The notes under the pieces were generated by a model that was not told the DNA's origin, did not search any database, and was given only the letters and a program-made list of their open reading frames with translations. Position numbers and translations under genes: made by a program. 31,144 nucleotides of DNA, from positions 4,034,015 to 4,065,158 of the forward strand of contig NC_049990.1 in assembly GCF_000003815.2 (NCBI RefSeq), read 5' to 3'. The stretch is from Branchiostoma floridae. Taxonomy: Eukaryota; Chordata; Leptocardii; Amphioxiformes; Branchiostomatidae. Shown here one piece after another: positions 20,200 through 28,963 of the stretch; position 1 is the stretch's first letter, and every line of letters starts with the position of its first letter.

Positions 20200-20647
20200 T
20201 GGACTCTGTCTTGGCTGACATAAAGATTTTGCCACTGGAAGATTTACTTAGATATTATCTAAAAATCCTACGACTTAATATCGTACGATTTTTCGTACGA
20301 CTACAATAAAAGAACCTTGATTAGAAGCAAAGGAATGTGCCTTGCGAAGCCATGCGGTCACCAACCGCGAAAGAATGTTTATTTACTCAGTAGCATACCT
20401 TGACTTTTGCATGCCATCATCGGCGCCGTCCCACGACGAGTCGGGAAGTCGCGTTCAATGGACGGGAGAACAAAATCTCTGCTCAGGAAATGGACGATAG
20501 AAGAAAATGGCGGGAAAGGAAATGCCATGTACTTAGTCAATAGGCTACAACAACCTGGGTCAGTGCTTTTGTAATGAGGAGTTGGGAACAAAAATTGCTG
20601 AAATGCAGAACACTTTTTTTATCACACCGACAATGATTTTAGTATTC
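20200..20647. other. Intergenic sequence, nothing assigned
   Basis: A short local inverted region (ATCCTACGACT, ATCGTACGAT, CGTACGAC) lies at about 20266-20302. No gene recognised. Confidence 0.4.
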
Positions 20648-20761
20648 GGCCATTTTTGACGCGTTTTAGGCGTTTTTGTCGGGCGTTCTGTTTTATACTG
20701 TTTTTCTTATATGTCAAGAATTTGAAGAAACAGCCGGAGCCGAACCTCTGCTTGGAGAGCA
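20648..20761. mobile_element. Family B fragment, left end missing
   Basis: GCGTTTTAGGCGTTTTTGTC through GAACCTCTGCTTGGAGAGC. Only the right terminal motif is present. Confidence 0.75.
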
Positions 20762-21079
20762 CCTCATTTAGGCGTCATTACAGATTAAGTGGTTAAAATA
20801 CCAGGCTAACCAGCAGATACAAGCCAGAGAGACACACGCCACACGTGCTGGTGTGTATTCAGCATGACCTTTGGTCGCTTTTAAGTGACAAAAATGCAGA
20901 AAATGTCAATGTTTTATTTCGTCGTCTGGGACCCACCGAGACGCATTTCTACGCCTAATTTAATGTGGATCAAACCAAATTCCCAGAATAGCTAGTCGAG
21001 TGCTGTCGTACCTTTCATGGTGATGAAAATTGAAATATACTAAAAGACTAAAATGTAAGCATGGGAGATCTCTCTTAAG
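20762..21079. other. Intergenic sequence, nothing assigned
   Basis: No gene or repeat recognised. Confidence 0.4.
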
Positions 21080-21319
21080 TTACTTTCTTTCCCTTTCTCT
21101 CTTTACTTAGCTCTCCTCTCATCTTTCATCTTTCTTTCTCTCTCTCCCCTCAACTTCCCTCCCAGGTCTTTAATTGCGCCCCGTGTGTAATATGTACTTT
21201 GTGTTCTATGCATTGCAAAGTTTGTGTCTGTGTTTTTCTGTGTCTGTCTGTATGTTACTGCCTCTTTCTCTCTCTTTCTCGTTACCTCCCGCTCTCCCTC
21301 CCTCCCTCTTTCTCTCCCC

Positions 21320-21350
<31 letters not shown>

Positions 21351-21365
21351 CCTCTCCCCTTTTCA
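21080..21365. repeat. CT-rich microsatellite
   Basis: Interrupted (CT)n, (TTTC)n and (TGTC)n tracts. The frames over it (up to 167 codons, minus) are Arg/Glu-rich artefacts. Confidence 0.9.
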
Positions 21366-21774
21366 GATGCCTTTCTAACGAGTTGTATGTTCTTGAACCA
21401 GAATGTCGGACATCAGTGCAAGGATGTGTGAAACTCACTAGAGATTCTGCATACTTGGATCTAATCCCAACGAATTTCAAGCGAAGGACGACAAAAGATA
21501 ACACTACCAGACAGGTATCTACAGAAATGGCAATATTTCTCGATTCTGCTCTCCGAGTAGATTTGCCAGTGGCAAGGCAGTAACCAAAGGGCCAACTAAT
21601 ATCCAAACAGAAGACAGAGGCCTGTTGGATACCGCTTGGGTCTTTGGATAATCCCTTGCCATCGATAGATCTACTTGAAGATTATCTCGATTCCGCACTA
21701 AAATAAATCTTAACGTTAAACGTCACGTTTCTGTAACTTACGCCAAATAGCGATTAATAGTAATCAATGATCAA
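21366..21774. other. Intergenic sequence, nothing firm
   Basis: A pyrimidine tract ending TTTTCAG at about 21367 resembles a splice acceptor but has no supported exon after it. A decayed family A end (TCTACTTGAAGATTATC) is at about 21669. Confidence 0.35.
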
Positions 21775-21842
21775 GCAACTGGATATGATTTTGGAAGAGG
21801 TCAGACGTTTCAGGTGGAATCCACTACCTTTCGTCAGTGACT
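21775..21842 (+). repeat. Dispersed repeat containing GGATATGATTTTGGAA, copy 2
   Basis: CAAGCAACTGGATATGATTT, GGTCAGACGTTTCAGGTGGA, TACCTTTCGTCAGTGAC: the counterpart, in opposite orientation, of 10134-10266. Confidence 0.8.
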
Positions 21843-22321
21843 CTGCAACGTATTCCAGTAGCATAAATGCGAGATCGAGTGACAACAGTATGGCATCAAC
21901 CTGTCGACCTTCTGGCCATGAATTAGAGTAGCCAGTTACTAGACTGTAACCCGTTGACTTGGAGAGGGGACGCGTGTTGTAACCAGTAAATGAAGATGGA
22001 CTGTTGTAATAAGTTTCAGGTTCAAAGGTATGAGAGCGAGCCGACCGTGTAACACCGGAGATCCCTGTCCCTTCCGGACCGAACAGGTCGATGTGGGCAA
22101 GGCCACAATCTGGCTGATAGTGCTACCTGTGTCGCTTAGTGAAGAATGATGAAAAACTGCAGGAAAATACTAGCACTGTGTGCGTCGAGCGAAGAGAGCG
22201 GTGCGCGTATGTTGTCATACTGAAAATTTACTAACCTATGGTAGTAGACGGTACAACGCTTTTGGAACATATGGAGATATATGTATGGCTAAAGCCGCCA
22301 AAAAAGTAAGAGCCTAGTTCT
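21843..22321. other. Intergenic sequence, nothing assigned
   Basis: No gene, RNA or repeat family recognised. Confidence 0.4.
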
Positions 22322-22545
22322 CTGTGTGTGTGTGTGTCTATGTGTGTCTGTCTTTGTCCTTCTGTCTGTCTATCCGTCTGTCTGTCTGTCTGTCTGTCTG
22401 TGTGTCTGTCTGTCCACCCATCTGTCTGTCTGTCTATTTGTCTGTCTTTCTGTCCGTCTGTCTGTCTGTCTGACTGTCCGTCTATTGTCTCACGGTCTGT
22501 ATGTCTGTCCGTCTGTCTGTCTACCTTTGTCCGTCTGTCTTCAAC
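22322..22545. repeat. (TCTG)n microsatellite
   Basis: A long interrupted TCTG/GTGT array. Cys/Val/Leu/Ser-rich (plus) or Asp/Arg/Gln-rich (minus) frames over it are artefacts. Confidence 0.95.
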
Positions 22546-22846
22546 ATTCAAACAGAGATGCTCTCACATGACCGACCTTGTCCAGACGACGCTACACAGT
22601 TGGATCTGATCCAGCTTCAGCTCGTGACCACGTGCTCTGTGACTGATGACGGAAGACAGGGGTTCAAGGAGACAAAATGTCGTCTGGGGAGAGTACAGGA
22701 GCAACTTCATTAGCTTTCAAGGTCACGTCGACCTTGGAGAAGAGCTGAGACGACAGACTGGTGACCTAATCCCGGTTAGATGTCAACAGTATTAAAGACG
22801 ATCGTTACCGAGACGGATGACAGATCACTGAGAGGGGTAGTTATCA
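22546..22846. other. Intergenic sequence, nothing assigned
   Basis: An open frame continues from the microsatellite to 22713 (…QLVTTCSVTDDGRQGFKETK…) without a recognised domain. Confidence 0.35.
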
Positions 22847-22980
22847 CCTCCAAGCAGATGTAACTTTTATCCTCGGTAACCTATATCCGTTGTATTCAGA
22901 AACTATTCGTTGTATTTTGATTTCAAATTAAGTATCCAGTTTTTAAAACAACGGATATAGGTTACCCCGCGTGTTTACGT
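22847..22980. mobile_element. Probable miniature element remnant with CTCCAAGCAGATGTAA end
   Basis: A family C-like left end is followed by GGTAACCTATATCCGTTGTA and, inverted, ACAACGGATATAGGTTACC. The inner inverted pair is about 20 bp; no right terminal motif was seen. Confidence 0.6.
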
Positions 22981-23210
22981 TTTCCTGGACGCTTTATAAT
23001 AATCAAGTTTATTGCAAATTCTTGCCCGTGGGCTAATTGCAGGTAACATAGATTCAAACAGTGTAAAATACAATAACACAAGTGTCTACTCTAGTCTAAA
23101 ACTAGTAAAAGCTAACTCTCGATCCTGGGTTATTGCGTTCGACTTTTTCCTTTATAATAATGGATATTCGGGTAGACGTAAAAATGCGTACCCTTCACAC
23201 CGACAAATCC
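22981..23210. other. Intergenic sequence, nothing assigned
   Basis: Includes part of an 89-codon open frame (23012-23281) that runs into a repeat element; no domain recognised. Confidence 0.35.
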
Positions 23211-23926
23211 GCCTGGATGCCAGACTGTTTCCAGGACACCCCCCCTCCTCCATGTTAATTTTGCCTAATGTTGTTCCTTAGGGGTGCCTAAGCATTTGCA
23301 CGAACCCTATGAGATTCGTACGAATATTATGTGTGTGATATGCACGAATCACTATGCGAAAACGCCCGAACCTTATGAAAATCACACGAATCCCTCTGCG
23401 AAAACTCACGAACCTTATGAGAGTCACACGAATCACTATGCGAAAACTCACGAACCTTATGAAAATCACACGAATCACTATGCGAAAACTCACGAACCTT
23501 ATGAAAATCACACGAATCACTATGCGAAAACGGACGAACCTTATGAAAATCACACGAATCACTATGCGAAAACGTACGAACCTTATGTGATTTGTACGAA
23601 CCTTATGCGAATGACGTGATATCACGTGACCTGGCGGCGGTTGACCGGTTTCGCATAAGGTTCGTGAAAATCACATAAGGTTCGTGTGTCATATAAGGTT
23701 CGTACGTTTTCGCATAGTGATTCGTGTGATTTTCATAAGATTCGTGCGTTTTCGCATAATGATTCGTGTGATTTTCATAATATTCGTGCGTTTTCGCATG
23801 GTGATTCGTGCGTATCACATAATATTCGTACGAATCTCATAGGGTTCGTGCAAACGCTTAGGCAACCCTGTTCCTGGAGCCGAGGAATTCGCCTGCGTGT
23901 GCCCTGGAAACAGTTCGACATCCAGA
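23211..23926. mobile_element. Outer inverted-repeat element holding the foldback element
   Basis: GCCTGGATGCCAGACTGTTT CCAGGACACC at the left and the inverse, GTGCCCTGGAAACAGTTCGA CATCCAG, at the right. The same terminal block occurs at 8646-8734. The foldback element lies between these arms. Confidence 0.65.
23282..23868. mobile_element. Foldback element with tandem-repeat arms
   Basis: The two ends are long inverted copies: GGTGCCTAAGCATTTGCACG...CCCTATGAGATTCGTACGAA at the left and TTCGTACGAATCTCATAGGG...CGCTTAGGCAACC at the right. TGTTCCT flanks both sides. Each arm is a tandem array; on the left CACGAATCACTATGCGAAAA recurs at 23343, 23385, 23427, 23469, 23511 and 23553, exactly 42 bp apart. 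The right arm has about three inverted units. The middle holds GTGATATCACGTGACC and a short G+C-rich spacer. Open frames on both strands read a 14-residue repeat (such as NHYAKTHEPYENHT); these follow from a stop-free 42 bp period and are not called genes. Confidence 0.88.
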
Positions 23927-24039
23927 CTGTAGTGTTGAAGGCATTGCTGTAATTGTGGAGACGTGCTGTGGTCGCGTGCCAAGTAATCCAGCTTCTGGTT
24001 CACAGTGAGGGTCGGGGATTCCTGTCCAGCTCTAAACAC
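23927..24039. other. Short unassigned interval
   Basis: Nothing recognised. Confidence 0.35.
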
Positions 24040-24180
24040 AGGATTTGACTTTGACTTTAACTTTGACTTTATTCAGATCCACTTTTAGCTATTACAACAT
24101 TATGTTGCGAGCTATTCTTCCAGTGGTCTACATAAAATACATTAATACACGCACAACATTACATACATACATACATAATA
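24040..24180 (-). mobile_element. Retroelement 3' end, minus orientation
   Basis: Starts with TTTGACTTTGACTTTAACTT TGAC, which on the minus strand is a short tandem tail typical of some LINE/SINE 3' ends, then sequence ending in an (ACAT)n run. No ORF left. Confidence 0.5.
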
Positions 24181-24351
24181 TGTACATTGCAAACTATACA
24201 ACTGAGAGAAAAACAAGTTCATTTAGTAACTGTGTTCCAGTGGCAAGCCATTCGGTAGAGGAAGCGCTTACTTTCTGCATTGGTCCTAGGTTTTGACAGT
24301 TTGATGCAGTTTGTTGTTGTTGGATTCGTGTTACCCCATTCGTGTTCTTAC

Positions 24352-24586
24352 TACTCTCTAAGCAGAGGTTAGGCTCCGGCTGTTTTTGACGTTTTTTAGG
24401 CGTTTTTCTCGGGCTTTCTATCTTTGTACCTCACTTTTAGTAATGTCAAGCTGTAAAAGATCGACATTTCAGCCATTTTGTGCTGCAAACTTTTTAATGC
24501 CAATAAGCCATTCTCTCTCGTACTGTTTTCTTGATGTATCGCGGCCGTCAAAAACAGCGGGAGCCTAACCTCTGCTTGGAGAGTAG
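24352..24586. mobile_element. hAT-like miniature element, family B, with 8-bp target duplication (7/8)
   Basis: Ends TACTCTCTAAGCAGAGGTTA and GCCTAACCTCTGCTTGGAGA. Flanked by GTTCTTAC (24344-24351) and GTGCTTAC (24587-24594). The middle holds about 100 bp not shared with shorter copies. Confidence 0.88.
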
Positions 24587-24594
24587 GTGCTTAC

Positions 24595-25124
24595 TAGTTA
24601 TCCGATTCAGACTCAGAAGTTGTGTTGGATCGAAGTTCAAAGTCCATTATGTACAGAACATCTCCAACTCTTATTTTTGGACTAAACCCAAATCACCGCT
24701 AGCACGCTGGCACCTTCCAGTGAAGGATATCCGAACTCAGCGGAAGACAACGCGTTGGTTGGAGTGAAAAGATAAATACAGACAAACCTGTCCAAAACGA
24801 CCACACAGCGACCAATACAATCTGGTTTATGTGGACAGGCGGTCGCTGTAGATATTACTATGATTCTCGTTTCAGTGGGAAAGATTATGTAAGGATCCAT
24901 GTAAGGATACAAAAGACACCAAACTACACAATACATAAGAGAATAGTCGTGGGCATTACCTGTGTAATAGTGTTACGTACTAGTATATATTTCTCAGATA
25001 TGCGTAATAGCCTTGTTAATGTTAAACGTGTAAAAGAGAAATATACACACCTAATAAAGGTAGGTTTAAATATCTGATGACATCAACTAAATATGACGTA
25101 TTGGAAGAACTGTGTAAGTTGGTT
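24595..25124. other. Intergenic sequence, probably in part retroelement body
   Basis: It leads into a LINE-like 3' end without a break. Open frames of 78-84 codons show no reverse-transcriptase motif. Confidence 0.35.
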
Positions 25125-25290
25125 TACTCATGTTTTAAGAGGAGGGGCGAAGCTTGTAGAAAACAGTTCTAATTAGGATATATCATTGTTTATTTGTTGT
25201 TATTAACTTTATATCAAACTTAATGCAGTTAGCCCCATTGGGCCATGAACATGCAATAAACATCATTGTCATTGTCATTGTCATTATTCG
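25125..25290 (+). mobile_element. LINE-like 3' end, copy 1
   Basis: TTTTAAGAGGAGGGGCGAAG...TAGCCCCATTGGGCCATGAA CATGCAATAAA then (TCATTG)n. The AATAAA plus short tandem tail is typical of non-LTR retrotransposon 3' ends. Homologous to 28430-28645. Confidence 0.7.
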
Positions 25291-25432
25291 TTTCCACAAA
25301 CAGCCCGGCCGGGCCCCGTTTGGAAATGTGACGTTATCCTTTTAGTAACTGAAGCCCTAGAGGGAAAGTTGCTTCCTCGCCACCTGCTTGTCACTCATTC
25401 AAACCGGAACAATGCCGCTAGCTCCGACACAC

Positions 25433-25545
25433 TAGCGTGTCATTGAAAACTTCGAACAGTGTTATCAGCTTTGTCAGAGGATGATATTCGGATGGGCCAA
25501 GTTTCGGACCGGCCCAGTTAACAATGCAGACAAATACACATAAAC
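25433..25545 (+). repeat. Diverged direct repeat, copy 1
   Basis: Shares GTGTTATCAGCTTTGTCAGA, GATGGGCCAAGT and TTAACAATGCAGACAAATAC with 25810-25935. Function unknown. Confidence 0.6.
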
Positions 25546-25809
25546 AACCATTCTGTGGTTATATTAAGGTTGACTTGGTTAAAAAAGAAGAAGTTTCCTC
25601 TTTGAGAATGCTGTTTATAGAACTGCTAACAATTAATTTGCAAACATGTAAAAAGTTTACTCCCATAAAGTACAAAGGGGGGGGGGTGCAGTACCGAGTT
25701 TCTGTAATCGACCAAAGAAGAAACCTCCAGACTAGAGGAAAAGTTGATTACTTAGTCACCTATTCTTCGTATACAGACAAAAACAATGCCAACAGCTTCT
25801 AAAAACACC

Positions 25810-25935
25810 GTGTCATCGGTAACCACAAACAATGTTATCAACTTTGTCAGATGATCTCCCCGATTGGCAAACGGGCCATGCGCCAAACCTTTTCCCGACC
25901 CTGTTAACGATGCAGACAAATACACCAAAACAGAT
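25810..25935 (+). repeat. Diverged direct repeat, copy 2
   Basis: The counterpart of 25433-25545 (ATGTTATCAACTTTGTCAGA, TTAACGATGCAGACAAATAC), about 380 bp further on. A (G)n run lies between them at about 25677-25686. Confidence 0.6.
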
Positions 25936-26028
25936 CGAGGCAAAACATCCTGCTGTAACTAAAAACAGAAGCAGACTTTTTGGCTCGATGTCAAGAAGGA
26001 AGGACAGTTAGCTCAGGAAACGATTAGT

Positions 26029-26138
26029 GACAGCCGCACTTCAGAAAATAGAAACACGAAGTGTGTGCCATTGTTCGCGATATCGCTGTTGACAAGTCTA
26101 TTTCAGCAGGGCTTCTGTGGGTGAGCCTGGCCTTCGCT
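26029..26138 (+). repeat. Triplicated unit, copy 1
   Basis: GACAGCCGCACTTCAGAAAA through GAGCCTGGCCTTCGCT. It is followed directly by a SINE 3' fragment (26139-26190: CCCTGATGTAGTGATTGTAA ... CATCTGGTGCAGG). Confidence 0.9.
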
Positions 26139-26232
26139 CCCTGATGTAGTGATTGTAAAACGCTGTGTGGCCATCTGGTGCAGGCGGGAAGGACTTATTA
26201 ACTTTCTTGAACGAGATGGAATGAAAGTTAGC

Positions 26233-26372
26233 GACAGCCACGCTTCAGAAAATAGAAACACGAAGTGTGTGCCATTGTTCGCGATATCGCTGTTGACAAG
26301 TCTATTTTAGCAGGGGGCCTGTGGGTGAACTTGACCTTCGCTTATCATCACACGAAGCCGTGGAAGACCTTG
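26233..26372 (+). repeat. Triplicated unit, copy 2
   Basis: Same unit, longer (adds TATCATCACACGAAG), with a complete SINE about 27 bp further on. Confidence 0.9.
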
Positions 26373-26398
26373 GATAGATTTTTCTGAAGAGCTATTCA

Positions 26399-26554
26399 TG
26401 GGACCAGTGCGATGGCCAAGTGTTCGCCTTGCGTTAGGTAGGTCGTGAGTTCGATCCCCGGCCGAGTCATACCAAAGACTTTTTAAAAAATGGTACATGC
26501 TGCATTCTCTGCTTAGCACTCAACATTCGTGAAAAAGCATGGTACATGTAGTTG

Positions 26555-26600
<46 letters not shown>

Positions 26601-26702
26601 ACTATCAGTGGGCTAGCCCCCTGCTGTAGCGATTGTACAAAGTTGTGTGGCCCAAGGGCTACAGATACGGAGATTGACGCCGCCCTATGCACCATCTGGT
26701 GC
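26399..26702 (+). mobile_element. tRNA-derived SINE with an expanded (CA)n run
   Basis: The head has a tRNA-like internal promoter: a box-A-like TGGCCAAGTGTTCG and a box-B GAGTTCGATCCCCGG. It continues GCCGAGTCATACCAAAGACT, then a (CA)n run at about 26557-26599, and ends GCACCATCTGGTGCG. I recognise this layout from memory as an amphioxus SINE. It is not a functional tRNA gene, since the acceptor halves do not pair cleanly. Confidence 0.8.
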
Positions 26703-26763
26703 GAAAAGAACTTTTTTAAACAAGAAGGAACGATAGTTAGCTCATGATCAGGAAACGATTAGA

Positions 26764-26914
26764 GACAGCCGCGCTTCAGAAAATAGAAACACGAAGCGTG
26801 TGCCATTGTTCGCGATATCGCTGTTGACAACCTATTTCAGCAGGGCTTCTGTGGGTGAACTTGACCTTCGCTTATCATCACACGAAGTTGTGAAGACCTT
26901 GGGCAGATTGCTCT
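26764..26914 (+). repeat. Triplicated unit, copy 3
   Basis: Third copy, 531 bp from copy 2; the extra length compared with the 204 bp spacing of copies 1 and 2 is mostly the SINE. The core TTGTTCGCGATATCGCTGTT is identical in all three. Confidence 0.9.
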
Positions 26915-27177
26915 GAAAAGTTGCTCAGGGAAATCGCACGGAGTCAGCAACGGCCTTGCCTCAAGATGTGCAAGTCAGGACCAATCTATTTTTGTGCGTG
27001 CACATTCAACTCTCGATCACGTTTCTATAAAAGCTGTATTCGTGCGTATGTTGCAACAAGAGAAAGCCACCCCTGCATTGCATTGTTCTATACATGATCG
27101 AATCCGTTCTTTTGCTTTTAGCTAAATCTTTAAAGAAATTGAAGCATAGTTATCTTAAAAGACGCTTCGAGGGTACA
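26915..27177. other. Intergenic sequence, nothing assigned
   Basis: No gene or repeat recognised. Confidence 0.4.
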
Positions 27178-27265
27178 TCTGTATCTGTATCTGTATCTGT
27201 ATCTATATAGCCGGTATAACCGCCCTTCGGCGTAACAGACCAGCTATATATATAGATATATCTAA
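27178..27265. repeat. (ATCTGT)n run joined to an imperfect palindrome
   Basis: Four to five ATCTGT units precede TATATAGCCGGTATAACCGC C, which is the imperfect inverse of GGCGTAACAGACCAGCTATA TA after a CTTC loop. Looks like a small hairpin-ended element. Confidence 0.6.
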
Positions 27266-27488
27266 GTGTGTATAGCAATGATATTTTTTCACCATACTAT
27301 TTTATAGTCAACCACAAGCTGCACCGGTGTAATCGTGACATAAGGATTATTCAATGTCTGTCCATAGAAGCTAAGGATTCTAGATATGGCACACAAGCGC
27401 TACAGTGCGACGAATGATGGCAGTGCAAGAGCACAAGACCATGGCACAGAGCAGAAAGAGATCGCCGGGGGTCGCTTATGATGTGGGA

Positions 27489-27702
27489 TTACTGTAAATG
27501 CAGAAATGTGCGCGGTGGATTAATGTTCGCGGTTTTCGCGGTGACCACTTCACCGCGAATTTAAAACCACCGCGAACATTTTTCTATCATGATATTAGAT
27601 TGCAGTCTATGGTGTTACCGCGAATTTAAATCCACCGCGAAAAGTCCTTTTTCCTGCTACCGCGAAATTAAATCCCCGCGAACTTAAATACATTTACAGT
27701 AT
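27489..27702. mobile_element. ACCGCGAA-type inverted-repeat element, copy 2
   Basis: Ends TACTGTAAATGCAGAAATG and ACATTTACAGTA. The interior alternates GTTCGCGGTTTTCGCGGTG and inverted ACCGCGAATTTAAA blocks. Related to 9541-9712. Confidence 0.8.
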
Positions 27703-27716
27703 TTCTCCCACCATTA

Positions 27717-27813
27717 CCTTCGCTAAGGAGGTTATGTTTTCAGTTGTGCTTTGTTGCAGTGGCTATGACCAGTGTTGGACTGTATGTATGTACGTCAACA
27801 GACATGATATTTG
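27717..27813 (+). repeat. CTAAGGAGGTTATG repeat, cut by the gap
   Basis: CCTTCGCTAAGGAGGTTATG TTTTCAG resembles a dispersed repeat start seen in several invertebrates. It runs into the assembly gap. Confidence 0.4.
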
Positions 27814-27913
27814 NNNNNNNNNNNNNNNNNNNNNNNNNNNNNNNNNNNNNNNNNNNNNNNNNNNNNNNNNNNNNNNNNNNNNNNNNNNNNNNNNNNNNNN
27901 NNNNNNNNNNNNN
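27814..27913. other. Assembly gap (100 N)
   Basis: Exactly 100 unknown bases; the true length is not known. Open frames crossing it are meaningless. Confidence 0.99.
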
Positions 27914-28060
27914 AGCAGGAGCCGCGTAGTTCACGTTCACAATTTTTATTCGGTCGGTCACAAGGGCCAATGTTTCACTAATGTGGCTTCTTCAGGGGTC
28001 CAGGCTCAAATAAGCAAAGTGTACAAACTGGAGATCAACAAGGAAATCTCTGTAACGTAA
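27914..28060 (-). mobile_element. Possible retroelement 3' fragment
   Basis: On the minus strand CCCCTGAAGAAGCCACATTA GTGAAACATTGG resembles the 'TGAAGAAG...GAAACGTTGG' string near the ends of Penelope-like and other retroelements. Weak evidence; cut by the gap. Confidence 0.3.
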
Positions 28061-28429
28061 TCAGCTCTATAGCAAAGGGACTTTACGCAATAAATACCAG
28101 TAATTGTGACACTTTGGTTTTTCGTCCATTCACTACAACAAAAGTCTGCTATAATAAATTAAGTAACGTATTGCCTTGTCTTAAGTTTTTTAAAGTTTTT
28201 ACATTTTGTTTGTCCTGTTTTTTTCAGCATTTTGTATGAAAAGCCCCAAAACAGATCTAGAAAAATTAACTTAATGGGGCTGAACCAAGAGCTTTTCCCT
28301 TGCTAGAAATATCTTCACATAAAAGAACTCCTGGCTGATAATGTAAAAAAAAACACTGTAAATTCTCTCTATGCATATAAGAAACTGAGAAACTATTTAT
28401 ATGAAATGACAGTCACAGACAACATTGTA
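28061..28429. other. Unassigned AT-rich sequence
   Basis: Precedes a LINE-like 3' end and may belong to it. Multiple stops in all frames. Confidence 0.35.
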
Positions 28430-28645
28430 CAACAAAACTATGTGAGGTCGTATACACTTCTTTTAAGAAGGGGAAAGAGGCATGTAGACAATAGTTATAG
28501 TGATAGCATAGCTCCAGTTTTGTTTATCCAACTGTTCGCTTGTATCACTACTTACACTAGTATTTAGCCCTTAGTATTCAATGTAATACTACCGAATCTC
28601 TTCATTTAGCCCACATGGGCAAGAACATGCAAATAAAGATGTCTC
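28430..28645 (+). mobile_element. LINE-like 3' end, copy 2
   Basis: TTTTAAGAAGGGGAAAGAGG CATGTAGA...TAGCCCACATGGGCAAGAAC ATGCAAATAAAG, homologous to 25125-25290 but without the (TCATTG)n tail. It ends about 30 bp from the last candidate lectin exon. Confidence 0.65.
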
Positions 28646-28674
28646 TCTTTAACGTTTTACCAAGTTACTCTTAC

Positions 28675-28738
28675 TTCGGATGGACGGAGAGCCGCTGTAC
28701 AGTGGTGGTGAGAGTTCCGTCGGTTGTCTATGGACGTC
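28675..28738 (-). CDS. Second candidate exon after the lectin domain
   Basis: A 64 bp open segment lies between the acceptor CTCATATTTTTCAG and the donor GTAAGAGT, phase 0 in and 1 out, in frame with the candidate exon before it. It would encode DVHRQPTELSPPLYSGSPSIR, a proline/serine-rich stretch without a recognised domain. If real, the lectin has a C-terminal tail and the gene continues left into the repeat-rich stretch beside the assembly gap. Confidence 0.42.
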
Positions 28739-28826
28739 CTGAAAAATATGAGCAGAATTTTGATCAGCATGTGATGGGGTGATGTGAAGAAAACATATAC
28801 AAATAAGTTATCCAGCTGGAACTCAC

Positions 28827-28891
28827 CGGTTTGGGATTTTGGTATTCCGTGCAATTAACAGAAGTGTGCCCTAATCCGTTGTGCAGTTCTA
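28827..28891 (-). CDS. Candidate exon after the lectin domain
   Basis: A 65 bp open segment lies between a good acceptor (TTATATACAG) and a strong donor (GTGAGTTCC). Its phase (1 in, 0 out) fits the lectin-domain exon exactly. It would encode VELHNGLGHTSVNC then TEYQNPKP, following QAVP. No homology is recognised. The support is splice-site quality plus phase agreement; the weak point is the donor of the previous exon (GTATTTCT). Confidence 0.45.
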
Positions 28892-28963
28892 CTGTATATA
28901 ACAGACAGTGTCATATTTACTAGACGGAAAGGTTTCAGGTAATGATACAGCTATAAGAAATAC

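Noticed and set aside
21367-21583. Exon after the acceptor-like CCCCTTTTCAG
   Set aside because: The acceptor resemblance comes from the CT microsatellite; the following frames have no recognised domain or paired donor.
21103-21606. 167-codon minus ORF and overlapping plus ORFs
   Set aside because: Arg/Glu-rich or Leu/Ser-rich translation of a CT tract; the flanking part has no recognised domain.
22231-22713. ORFs of 70-106 codons
   Set aside because: Translate a (TCTG)n array.
23284-23818. Repeat proteins of 14-residue units on both strands
   Set aside because: The same peptide appears from both arms of an inverted repeat; a stop-free 42-bp period explains it. No start-site or splice evidence.
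26399-26475. A tRNA gene
   Set aside because: Box A and box B are present, but the stems do not pair well and SINE-type sequence follows; it is a SINE head.
27734-28060. ORFs across the N run
   Set aside because: The unknown bases make the frame meaningless.
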